Positions 1 to 10,760 of a DNA stretch of 64,000 nt are shown here, piece after piece (position 1 is the first letter of the stretch; each line of letters begins with the position of its first letter). This DNA comes from Fratercula arctica (lineage: Eukaryota; Chordata; Aves; Charadriiformes; Alcidae): contig CANTUZ010000005.1 in the NCBI GenBank assembly GCA_947846985.1, forward strand, positions 52,975,389-53,039,388. Direction: 5' to 3'. The notes beneath the pieces are model-generated. The model was given only the letters and a program-made list of their open reading frames with translations. It was not told the DNA's origin and did no database searches. Position numbers and translations under genes: made by a program.

Positions 1-3000
1 AGAGAACCAGCTGTCTCCAAGCAAACATTTGCTGTTCTGTATGCAGTTCAGGTGGCTCAGACGTCTTTACAGTACAGAAGAGCATTTCCAAAATCTGGTT
101 CGGTATGCCTAGTGATCAGCTGAGTTGACAGTGATGAGGGCATCAATGTTTACAGTGCCAGACCTAGCAAATTGTACTGTACCTTCGTATTTCTGAGCCA
201 GGCAACTTTAGAAGACTAGTGGCACCAATTTGTTCTGTAGCAATTATGTCCAAATATGCATGAAATTGTTTGCTAATGCCATGAATCCTCCAGACACCAT
301 TTAGAATTATTCTGCCTAAATCGAGTATCACCTGCTCCAGAAAACCAGTGTGTTCTGTTGTAGCAAGAGACAGTCTCAGAAGGTAATACTGACCTTAAAT
401 CGCATGGCTGGTCCTGTCGTCTGTAGCCCTCCCTAAAACATAGACCCACTTCAGGACAATGTATACTGAATTCTAATGCTGCATTTCATGAGGTGGTCTC
501 ATATGCATCTTCTGCTATGAGGCGGGTATCATGCCATGCTTACCATTATAAACAACATTAGTAAGATTCTCCTCTGACACCACCACATGACCAGGGATGT
601 ATTGTTTGCCAAAGAATTATTAGATGCTGTATCAGGGCCTTGATGACACATAATCATATGAAGTAGTTTAAAGAGGCCCTATGTAGTCATTATCCATAAA
701 CTAAAATAAATAAAGATGGCAGTTACAGACCAAGCCATGCAGATAAACTGAAGATTTGATCTGATTGACAAGTTGTTGTGAGTCAGATAAACCCACATCA
801 GAATGTATCAGTAATTCAGGAGGCTATTGCCGGGTAATAGCGGACTAGTGCCTTTCACGTGTATAAAACAAAATAATTTGCTCATGCGGTCAAGAGACCA
901 CTACAAATTTTGCCATTTTCCAATCAAGGAAAAAAAGAGGAGTAATTTGTGCTTGGCTCCCTGCAATTAGTACAGTTCCATATTGCAGCTGCTGGGATTG
1001 TGTCTGTAAAATTTTATAGCGGTTTTGTTGTACTAACCACTGCAAAAGTTAGCTGGCTGAGTTTGGAATGTGTGTCACAATGTTGTGCAAGTTAATGTTC
1101 AGCTCAAGAGTGAAAAGAAAGCTGGTGGATGTGAGAGAGAAAACCGTTACTGTGATCTGAAAATTGCCAGCATACCAACACCGAAAAGTAATACAACTCA
1201 GAAAAAGATATCCCATATCCAGCAAAGCTTAACTTCAGTAGGATTGATTCCATGCTTAAAGCTAAGCATATATCCAAGTGCCTTGCTGGATTGTGTCCTA
1301 AGATGACAGCAGAGCATGGTTTCTGGGTTTTCTATCATATTCAGATCTTTTAGTATTTTTTTTTGGTTTTGTAGTCTAAAGATTTTATTTCTTTCTCAAA
1401 TTAAAAGGTTTGGCCAGAATCTGTGGGCTTCTGCTCTGCTGATACCACTTTGGATTTGCACTCTTGTAAATAAGAGAACTGGTTCCTTGTCTCCGACATC
1501 AAAATTGTGCATCTGCCCTGGTGTACAAGCAGGATCAAAACTGAATTACAGCTGGCCAAGGAGAGCTTTTAGCAGCTCTTTTCCGCTGCAGTTCCGCTGG
1601 AGTAGCACAGTCCCACATAGACCCATGGGGTGCAATCCTGTCTGTAGTGAGTGAGCAGGAGTGTTTCCATTGAGTTCAGCAGTGTTTGATTCCCTTTATT
1701 TGGCATAACAATTGTACTGCATTATAAAGTGTTGCCTGAGTAAAGATTTCAGGCTCAGAATCTACATGTCTAAATCTAAAAAGCTACAGTGATGGTTATC
1801 TTAATGACTATTTGGTGATCTAAGGGCTGCTCTCTGGGCTGAAGTCTAGCCTAGAAGAATACCTTAAGTCTTACCAACAGGTACAGCATAGTAAACCATT
1901 TTTCTCCTGGCTCAGTCATTGGCGTGCCAATTTTATTTTATTTTTATATGCTTGCCGCAGCTGTAACAAACATATAATTAGTTTCTGTCAACATGTAAAC
2001 AAATGGAAAAGGTCTGTACTAGTCTAATACTTACAATTATTGGGAAGATTCTATTGCGTCTTTTGATTTCCTTTGTGGCTGTGCTTTAATTACACACGCT
2101 TGTTTCTATTTTGTGTTTGGTCTAGTTGCGCAAATCCCTCATGTATTTTGTTGTCTTCCTTTCTTGGATGTCTTGCAATTGTAATGCCATTTATTTGTGT
2201 CCTACAGTTAGATGTTCTTGGTAGAGTGCTTTAAGATGTGTAAATACTGCCTGATTATTCATGCCAAGGAAAGATCAGACCTAATGTAATAGGAAACAGA
2301 CACTAAAATAACACTGAAAGCCAGGTGAAACCAAAGAATCTTCCTAACTGAAATGCATCACCTTCGAGCATAATGTTCTGTCATTGCAAGCCTCAGATCT
2401 CTCAGTTATTTGTGTTTAAGCACTCAGAAGAAAATCTCTGCAGCTCATGCATTTACTACACAATTTCCTTTGTATATCTTTGAGTTTGAACTCCAGATTT
2501 TTCATTTTGTTGGGTGGTGAGATTTATATGATGGTTGCACAGGTCAATGACAGCATTTAGTTCCACCACACCCTTTATTATTCCCTTGAACTATTCTGAA
2601 AACTCTGTATGCAAGTGATCAATGTCCTGCTGAAGAGAAGAATGTCGTCGTTCAACTGACATGTGCGTTCCAGTTTCTGACCTGCTGTGTACATGGTTAA
2701 AAACCTCCTTTTGAATAACTTGAGCATACACTTTTCTCCTTTTCCCCCCTGTGTGGTGTCCTGCTGTTTTGTCCCCAGAGAAAGCTGTGAAATCCTATAC
2801 ATCCCTGTCCTGAAAAGTGGGATACGTGTGGCTCCTTCTCCACAGGCTGAGATGTGCAGTGGTTCTGGCAATTTGTACATCAGGTTGTTCCACTTGCTGC
2901 CATACTTTTGACATACAGTGCGCTGTCTGAAAGAAATGAATGATTACAGGAAACTAATGCCATTTGGATATTTTCTTAAAAGAATTGCCAGTTTGAATTT

Positions 3001-3920
3001 AATTCCTTTTTTTTTTTTTTTTTTTTTTACTTGCACAAAGAACGTAAGCGATCATTGCCATCTTATTACTGGGATGATCTTGGTAAACTTGAAAGACAAA
3101 TATAAAGGTTGATTTATAGCAATAGGGAATTGTGACAAAATCTAAAGGTATCAGAGTGTATCAAAACCAGACAGGTATAATCTCTAGAAAGAATAGTACT
3201 AACTAAGATGCTTCCTTTCAGAGCGTTTTAACAGCAAGGTTATGGCCTTCATTCATATACCAGTTGTGTATGTAAAGAACGCGCTCGTAAATCTACTTCC
3301 CCAGCAGCATCTGTGTTTCAAATGGCTGAAACTCTGCAGCAAATTCATGACCAAATTCTTGCCTTCACGTTCTTGGGAGCGGTGCCAGTGCTCCTTAACG
3401 TCCTGGTAGTTGGCACAAATTTCTATCAGTGGAACAGAGTAGAATTTGGCTCTCACTATCTCTTCCATTGCAAGAAAGTATTTGAAACCATTTATGATCA
3501 CTGAAATAACTTCTGAACCTTTTAAAATTCCCTGTGTTTCATACTTGCAGGCATTTGAAGTGCACCCTTAGGAGGTGCAATACCTCTTTAAATATAATTA
3601 AAACTTTCTAGAACTGCTTACTTTGAAAACGGAAAGGGATGGGTTTGTAAACTGTAAATAACAGAAATCTATTTATCTTGTTATTTATTTTTTCAATGAC
3701 TGTGACCTTATGCACTGTGAATGCTCTGTGATATGGGGTCCTTTGTACAGATAAATATGTCATGAAATCCACATGGATTTAATGTGATAATTTGTTACAA
3801 AATGTTGGCATGATACTTGATTATTTTTGTTGTGAAAATTTAAAAAAGATTATAGCAGTCAGTATTGTAATGCACTATATAAAAATATGTACACTATCAA
3901 TAAATTATATAAACAACTAG
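1..3920 (+). other. Probable 3' UTR or 3' flank of the upstream gene (inferred SLC24A4)
   Basis: No splice-bounded coding exon is recognisable here. The open frames are short, lack domains and look like chance. The last 400 bases are AT-rich with several TATTTAT/ATTTA-type stretches (about 3660-3700) and end in a strong poly(A) signal, as expected for the 3' end of a plus-strand transcript. In human, the plus-strand gene just before RIN3 is SLC24A4 (a K-dependent Na/Ca exchanger), which makes it the natural candidate. I looked for its conserved C-terminal coding sequence and did not find it, so the assignment rests on remembered gene order only. The stretch could also be a non-coding RNA or plain intergenic DNA. 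A poly-T run lies at about 3007-3028. Confidence 0.35.
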
Positions 3921-3942
3921 AGCGGTTGCTGTTTTTTTTTTC
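3899..3942 (+). terminator. Polyadenylation signal with downstream U/GU-rich element
   Basis: A canonical AATAAA hexamer spans 3899-3904. About 20 bases later comes a GGTTGCTG stretch followed by a T run (about 3923-3941), the usual layout of a cleavage site and its downstream element. Cleavage would fall near 3915-3922. The AT-rich upstream sequence fits a 3' UTR end. RNA 3'-end data would be needed for proof. Confidence 0.55.
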
Positions 3943-6900
3943 TCAGATAATGAGAACATGTGAAACATTCTCATATTTATTGTTGAAAATCTAAAATTGC
4001 AGGACTCAACTAGGATATGTGCCTGCCCTTTCTTGGTGAAATCTGGACCCTGCTGAACTGAATGATGGAAGGCCCACATTTGCCTCTCTTCCAGGGAGTA
4101 TCACCTGGATCAAGCCATTACTTGGGGTGAGTTAAGCGTATCACTTTGATATGCAGCAATTCTGAAACACACGATTTGCTCTTTTGGGACTAGAAATGTG
4201 TGGTTTGCTGAGAACAGTTTGCTGTACTGAGGGCCCCAATCCAGAAGCAATTATGTCAGTCTCAGAAATACCCTGATTAAGAGTATTTTGGCTGCTTTGT
4301 CCCATGGTGTAGTGGTAGCCAGCAGGTTCACACTGGATACTGGATGCTGACTAGAGGGGATGGAAGCAAGGTCCAAAAGCCACACAGTACTGTTTTCCTT
4401 TGCCAGTTACCTGCGCTCTGGAGATACTGTGGAGAGAAGGAATAATCCCTCTTAGTCTTGATTGCACATTTCCATCATCCCTGTGGTCCACCTCAGGGTC
4501 TGTGATGACTTCTGGTATGATGTCCGTTCTGGGCTGGCAAAAAGCTTTTAAATTCTTGGAAATTAAATTTCATTTCTTGGAAAAAGAGGAGCTAAGAGTT
4601 AATTTTGTCTCATGTGCTGGCATATTAATAATTTCGTTAGACGAGAGTCTTCCCGTGAATACTCCTAACCAGATTACTACCAGGACATGCAATTTAAAAC
4701 AAAGCTTAACCTTGTTTTTCTTAACCACAGTGCATGCTTTTGCAATCCCTGTTGCCGTATAAACCTGTCATTAGCCACTGTGGGTTCTGTGCATCTACAG
4801 AAGAGCCCGAGTGAAGTGGAGAAAAGGGATATCCTGCATTCTTTGACTTTTGCGTAAGGGTTCATTCTTTGGTGTATGCTAGGCTAACTTTTTCTAAGCT
4901 GGGGAAAGGAAAACATTCCTTCTTATGCACAGAATTAACTGTTAAAAATCAATATCTGAATGTGGAAAGTACCTCTTCTTTTAATCCCCTATAGGTTTGG
5001 CATGATGACCCCCATGACCTGTTATGTAATAGGCTCTATAAAAGGCACATAATCTACAGATTAGTGACACAATAGGCATGACGATTTCTGCGGGCTCTTA
5101 TCATATGCCATATTATTGATGCAGCCGCTTCCTACTGCATGGAAAGCAGAACTGTCATATAATCTGTGCATATGCTAAAGCACTTTATTATAGCCAAAGT
5201 GCTCATTGTACTTAAGGGCTTCCCCCATAAGCCATTTTTAAACCTTTCCAACTCAGCTGCATAAAGATACAAAAAAGGGCTGCAACATGCTGTGGCTTAA
5301 GATGGAAAGGGTGAATCAGTCCTAGAACAGACAAGAATTCCCCCGTTCAGCTTGGATCTGTCAGAGAGAAGTGATGTTTTGTAATGATTGGATATTATTT
5401 TGTTATTTAGCTTTTGTATAATTGTTTGTTTCCAAAGCCTGATACTAGAACACACTGTCACTTTTGAAACCTGTCAAATCTCTGGCTTAAAAAAACAACT
5501 AGCAAAGCTCGGACAAAATTTTTTGTGTTTAAATTTGTCTTCATTTTCCTATTTTAAATATTTTGCAGAAATACTTAACTATGTTGCAGAAATACTAAAT
5601 ATTTTGCAGAAAAATGTGAGATTTTTTTCATGAAGTTTGGTCAATATGTTTAACAAAACTAATTTAAAAACTTCACATTTCTGAAACTCTGCATTCTTTA
5701 AATTGCTAATAGTGTGAAAGATTTCACAAAAAAAAAAAAAAAGCCAACCAAAAACCAAGCTTCTCTCAAATCAAGTGAAACTGAAATAGCACCACAGTAC
5801 TGGAGTTTTCTAGTCTATATTTTTTCCATTTTTGTCTTGGGTCTTTTTAATAATTCTAGTCCTTTTGTTTCTTCTTCCCTAACAACATCTTCAGAAATGT
5901 CCAACACTCTGAAAACTGATGCTCTGCATTTGCAAAATCTTAGGTCTTTGCCTAGGATGCTGCGTATTTGTGTGGACACAGGTTTCCCCCATCTAGGGCA
6001 AGTCCATGCAGAACAGCACACCTTGACAGCTTTTTATCTCAGCAAACTTATTTTCCAGCACAAGAAGGGTAAACTCTGAGTGAGCCTGACCCTCCTTGAA
6101 TTGCAGTGGAGGGAAATGAAAACCTGGGGCAGAGCTGAGTTTGTGTGATACATCCAGGAGACTGTTCTTCTGCCAGTACCCCAGGTGCATTTCAGAGGTG
6201 CCCAGCTGGTGTGCAAATCTAGAGCATGTTTTTTTTTTTCTTGGACCTCTGTGCCTAGAACCAACAGAAGGATTCGGAGCTGACAACCTTGCAGCGAGGG
6301 ATGAGTGAATCTCAGCCAACCAGTTTGTCTAAGAGGGCTAAATTCTTCACTGAGTGAGTTCATCATGGTCTGAAAATGACTATGTGAGTTGGAGCAAATT
6401 GCTCCTTAATTTAGTAGGAAAGAGCATTATGAGATACAGTAACTGAAAATTTAAAACTAGAAAAGTCAAGGCAACAAATCAAGTGTGAACTTAAATAATA
6501 TCAAGAATTAAGCACTGAAATACCTTACATAGAAGGGTGGTGAATTTTTCATCACACAGCCTCTCGGTCAGACTTTGACTTTCTAAGAGAAATCCTTTTA
6601 AAAGCAAAAAGATAAGTTTTCTAATGTTAACAGAAGTTACAGGCTTGATCCAAAAACCCCTGGGAAAAGTTTGTCTCGTGTTACACAGAAGGTGTGAGCT
6701 GATGGTCAGAAAGGTCCCTCTGACTCTCCCTACCTTAGTGCCAGCAGAACCGGCTCTGTGTCCTACACTGAGGTCTAGTTTCCCTTGTGCCAATTCACTG
6801 GCAGCTGCCTGGGATTTGTATTTCTGTTGTGGGCTGTATGGCACAGTCTATTTACTCTTAGAAAGCTGGGAAATTCCTTCTGAAGATAAAAGGGCCAAAA

Positions 6901-7650
6901 AGTTACCTTTGTCTCCCTCTCCCTTTCATGATTTTCTCTGCCTCTGCTTCATCCTTCTGCCTTACTTTTCCCGTTATGTATTCTCCTAACATCAAATATT
7001 TCCGGAACGATAGGGCTGCCAAATAGGGCTGCCACCAACCCAGTCTAACAGCACATCTGTCAGTCCCCAGCCTCCACAGCTGGTCTGTATTCAGTCGGGT
7101 TTCCAGTACAGCAAACACTACTCGACTGCTTCAGTAACTCCTGGTCAAATGTGCTCTGGGACGAACTGGAGCTTCACAGCATGAATAGCTGTCCATTTAC
7201 CAGCAGTCTTACAACTTTATCCTTAGCTTTTCCTTTAACTGGGAATTTTTTTTTTTTTTTTTTTTTTTTCGCAAAGCTGTCCTCTGCCAATGTTAGACAT
7301 TTCATTTGCTCAGGTCCTGTGTAAATATAAAGGTTTCCAAGCTCCATCTGGTTCCAGTTACTCAAGCAATAGAAATACACATGCTTCAGGAATTTGCAGT
7401 CGGAGACTGCCTTGCTGCCTTATAAAATCCTTTACAAAGTTCACCATGCTCTGTTGCCTCCTGATATACCTGTAGTCTGTAAACAATTTCCCTCAAAACT
7501 TACTTAAGTTAGAAAAACAAATAAACTGACAGTCTCAGGCCCTTCTTTCTAATAAGGTTAACCTGCCTTCAGTACTAAATATGGCTTTATAACGCACACA
7601 CATGCACACACACACACCCTTGACCACCAAAGACTGCCTCTTCCTGAAAT
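3943..7650. other. Intergenic region without recognisable genes
   Basis: I see no coding exon, RNA gene or CR1 copy here. Small local features are an imperfect repeat of about 24 bases containing TTTTGCAGAAATACT around 5557-5612, a perfect 8-base inverted repeat (AGCACTTT at 5179, AAAGTGCT at 5196), A or T runs at about 5730, 6230 and 7247-7269, and a short CA-rich tract at about 7593-7618. The minus-strand open frames at 5993-6366 and 6491-6844 have no recognisable domain and no splice context. Confidence 0.6.
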
Positions 7651-7660
7651 CCCCTGTTCA

Positions 7661-7676
7661 TATAAATACAGGAAGT
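7661..7676 (+). promoter_or_regulatory. Candidate TATA-like element with adjacent ETS/PU.1-type site
   Basis: TATAAATA at 7661-7668 is followed at once by AGGAAGT (7670-7676), an ETS/PU.1-type core. A second ETS core in the opposite orientation (TTCCTG) lies about 25-30 bases upstream. The pair sits about 260 bases before the candidate RIN3 initiator codon and would predict transcription starting near 7690. RIN3 is known as a gene prominent in myeloid cells, where PU.1 is a major activator, so the arrangement makes sense. Such short motifs also occur by chance, and I see no CpG island here. Confidence 0.25.
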
Positions 7677-7854
7677 AGAAATAAGAGAGGCTAAAATCAG
7701 ACCTTCTTGGTAGTTTGCTTTCATTTCAGCGCTTTTTTAGTCCTCTGCCCTCCAATACTACTGAGGCTGAAGCTGTTTTTAAACATCCTCCCCCTGCCGC
7801 CCCTTGAAATATCATCTTCAGTACAAAACCTAAGGATGTGGAGGTTCTGCTCAG

Positions 7855-7902
7855 CGATGGAAAGGAGTTGTTTTCTTTACCAAGGAACTCTAAAGCCACT
7901 GT
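7855..7902 (+). other. Upstream open reading frame ahead of the candidate RIN3 start
   Basis: If transcription begins near 7690, the leader contains an ATG at 7855 opening a frame of about 15 codons. That frame closes at a TGA about 30 bases before the candidate RIN3 ATG at 7933. This would be a typical short uORF that could lower translation. It depends entirely on the proposed first exon being real. Confidence 0.25.
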
Positions 7903-7932
7903 GAAACAGAAAGTATCTTGAAGTTTGCTGTA

Positions 7933-7979
7933 ATGATGAAAACATCAGCGGGAGACAAGGGAGCCAGGGATGACTCAGG
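7933..7979 (+). CDS. RIN3: RIN3 exon 1 (candidate): initiator and N-terminal 15 residues
   Basis: Two successive ATG codons (7933, 7936) open a short reading frame that ends at a strong donor (GG then GTAAGT at 7980). An in-frame TAA at 7891-7893 lies upstream. The exon ends two bases into a codon. Exon 2 begins with one base, so joining restores a glycine codon and the frame. The predicted start resembles the human RIN3 N-terminus as I remember it: both run from a Met through an Ala-Gly and a Gly-Ala/Arg/Asp-rich stretch to Gly-Pro and then an acidic run. The similarity is short and partly remembered, so this remains a candidate; a first exon elsewhere in the following 18.3-kb gap, or an alternative promoter, is possible. 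A perfect AP-1 motif (TGACTCA, 7971-7977) lies in the exon just before the donor. Confidence 0.5.
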
Positions 7980-9609
7980 GTAAGTCCTGAATCTTTAGTG
8001 ACTGCTCATTTTTAATAACTGTCGCTTTCCTTTTCCTACTTAACAAAGAGCTCTCGGCTGCATTTGCGAGCCGGCTGCCGAGTTATCAGCTACACAGTCA
8101 TAACCGTGTGGCATGATTGTACCGTAATTTACAGTATTTCCTTTAACTAACAAGTTCTAGCTGAAAATAAACTGCAATACCTTTGTTTAGCTTGAATCTT
8201 AGCTATTTCGGGAAGGAAGAGGATGAATTCCAAGCTGCAGTTTAGGGCAAAGGACAGACTAAGGGAGCTCTGTGTTTTTGGAAACGGGACAAATCTTTCC
8301 TGGGAGGCTTGCTTTGTTTCTGCTGAAATGCTGAGAAGCGGCTAAGGGCTCGTCCCGATGAGCTGATGGTCTCCCCAGCTCCAGCACACTAAGGTACACA
8401 CGGACTGTCCACAGGCTCCCAGGAGACTTCAGATGTGCTTTCTGTTAGGAAAAGACTCCAGGCTTTCCTTGCACCTGGCCAAACAGATGCTGCACCTTGC
8501 AGAATCCAGCTCCAAGAAAAAACAGTGGGAGAGAAAAGGGGTTTCGATTGGGAGGACAATCAGCTGCTGGGATTCCAGGATCAGGCTGGAGTCTGTCCAA
8601 GGCTCGGTTGTATCATAAAGCCCATGCTGAAGCTGAGCATTTCTGTTTCCTGTTGAAAACAATCAGGGGAAAATGACAACTACTGAAACCTTCGGTCACC
8701 CCCACCCCGCCTTGGAAAAACACATAATACCAGATATTCAGAGTGCTTCTTATCTGTCTGATGCACTTAGCTGGTTTCCCATGAATAAAAGCTCCCAGAT
8801 GTCTCTGTGATGAGTGCAGTAGAAGGTGGACGGATATGGGATACTTGCATTTTCAGTCACTGCAAGTCAGTCCCCTTTGGCTTGGAGCACACTCAGTCAA
8901 AAAGGGGATAAAATTGCTGCTGACAGGCACAATAGCTATATTTTCACCATAGCGATGTTCCCGAATTACATGCATGGAGTGCGGGAGACAGAGGGAGAAC
9001 CCTGCATTACAGCTGTCACTGCTTTTGCGCTTTTGCTTTGTGCAGTTGTTTACATTAAGTGGAAAAAATGACACTCCTGTTGCAAGGTACAATTCCTCAG
9101 TTCTGCTTAATGTTAAACACCGAGGGACAAAGATCACACAGCCATAAGGAAAAAATGAAAGAATCCAATCCCTGTAGAGCAGCGAGAGGAATTTAGTAGG
9201 TGGTAATCCAAAGAATTTGCACTTTGCAGATATTCCCTGCATTTGTGATAGTTAAGATGCCAAGTACTGAGAAGCTGAAAAATTTATACCGTTTTATCTC
9301 TTTCTCAGCTTGTCTGAAAGGAGGCACATGCTTGCGAAGGTTTGCTTTCAGTTTAGAGTTGCAGGAGAAAGTAAACAAACCGTAGACCCTAGATTTGGAC
9401 TGTAAATCAAGTGGTCGCAGGAATATTGAAGCATGAATGGGCATGAGACATGCCTTCTTCATAAATTTATAAGCATCGAACAATTTATAGAATGGCCTTT
9501 CATTTCATTAACCAATTGTCTTTATTTTCAATCTGTCTCACACTCATAAAAAAGAACTTAGGTATTTAAAAAAATCTGTTTTAACTCTCTGTTTACATGC
9601 CACAATATT

Positions 9610-9960
9610 GCTTAAGACTGTCAAAATTGCACTTCAGCATACATACCTGTGGCCCCAACACAGTACAGAGTTAGAGGTGTGTCTAGGTGATGTTTAGCTA
9701 ATTTGCTGTTACGGTCAACATTGAATTTGGCGCCAATTTCACAAAGTATGCGTAGACAAAGTTGGTAGCTTTCAAAAGCGGTGGTAACATAAGGCAAGCT
9801 GCCGATGGAGAATTTGGACCCGATTTTAAAATTCTGTGCACAAAAATTGCATGAGCAATTGCTGAGATTGCACCTTCATTCACCATAGTCTTCAGGTTAT
9901 TAATTAAATGGGAAAGCTTAATCACATGCACAGAAACTATGACAGTGCAAATTGTCATAA
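9610..9960 (-). pseudogene. Degraded ankyrin-repeat-like coding fragment
   Basis: Read on the minus strand, two overlapping frames carry ankyrin-like text. One frame, from about 9960 down to about 9820, includes HRILKSGPN. The adjacent frame, from about 9830 down to about 9611, includes LCLRILCEIGAKFNVDRN followed by DTPLTL. This is the usual pattern in which a helix leads to a leucine-rich helix, then G-A-x-x-N, then a loop with D-T-P-L. Moving between the two needs a frameshift near 9815-9830, and the second frame meets a stop at its end, so the piece is not an intact gene. I cannot name the parent; ankyrin proteins of the ASB type are one possibility. No poly-A tail or flanking duplication proves retroposition. 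Similarity judged by eye only. Confidence 0.4.
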
Positions 9961-10635
9961 AAGTACCCTAGCAACTTGGAAAGTATCCATATATCCATTC
10001 CTAGTCATGACTGAAGGGTCTGTTCTGCATGTAACAAACAAATAAGGAGGTTTTGCTGGCTTACACCTCTGAAAAGGCAGAAAGACACTGGGGAGAAATC
10101 TGCCTCCAGAATCAGCAGCTGCTCAGAGAGAAATGTGGGGAGAAGTGTAGCTAAGGGCTGGATAGACGTCAGTCTAATCAAATTCTTCCAAAATGGGTTG
10201 GGAGAGAAACAAAGAAATTTAAGCAGTGATTCTGACCTAGAGAACGTTAATAAGTGGTGAGATCACAAAACATCTGGAGAAATGCAAGATGATTGAGCCT
10301 GGTGACCACGATTTCATGAAAAGGTATATGCCTTCATTCCAGCATCTGGCAAATGTATGGAGGGGTTGATGAGGAGAGCAGACGGGAGCTAAGACTGAGA
10401 CATAATAGGCAAATTTTAAATAGTCCTTTGGGATAGCGGCTGGTTCAGGTAGCTGGGATGGGTTACAGTGGTTCTCATTTCTGGGGCACCAGGCTGCCTC
10501 ATGAAGTAATGATTGTGCTTCTTTTCAGTGACGTGACTTCTTCGCACAAAAAACACCATCAAGTTGACAGATTCCATGCAATGAATGTAAATGTAAAGAG
10601 GTCAAGAACTGCAGGAATCTGAGAACTGAATAACT

Positions 10636-10760
10636 CTCATAGGTTCACAGATTTTTAGATTCAAAAGGGACTGTTTTGATTGTCTTGTCTTATCTCTTGT
10701 GTAGAGCAGACCAGAGAACTGCTTTGGTAAGCACCCTATCAAACCCATGACTTCTGCTGG
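10636..10760 (+). repeat. Old amniote interspersed repeat (fragment)
   Basis: The text around 10636-10760 (a TTCACAGATTTTTAGATTC-type start, then a 'GGGACTGTTTTGATTGTCTTGTCT' -like block and AGAGCAGACCAGAGAACT) resembles a repeat abundant in turtles and crocodilians. That repeat begins with 'cacagatttTAaggccagaagggacc' -like sequence and continues with a 'catctagtctgacctcctg' -like block. The copy is strongly diverged, as expected for an element inactive since before birds arose. The family name is not certain from inspection. Confidence 0.35.

Noticed and set aside
1316..1654. 112-codon hydrophobic frame, considered as a membrane-protein exon
   Set aside because: No match to the exchanger transmembrane segments and no clear splice sites; Phe-rich start comes from a T-rich stretch.
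3313..3504. 63-codon plus-strand frame with a hydrophobic stretch, considered as an SLC24A4 terminal exon
   Set aside because: The sequence does not match the conserved exchanger C-terminus, and no acceptor in suitable phase was evident.
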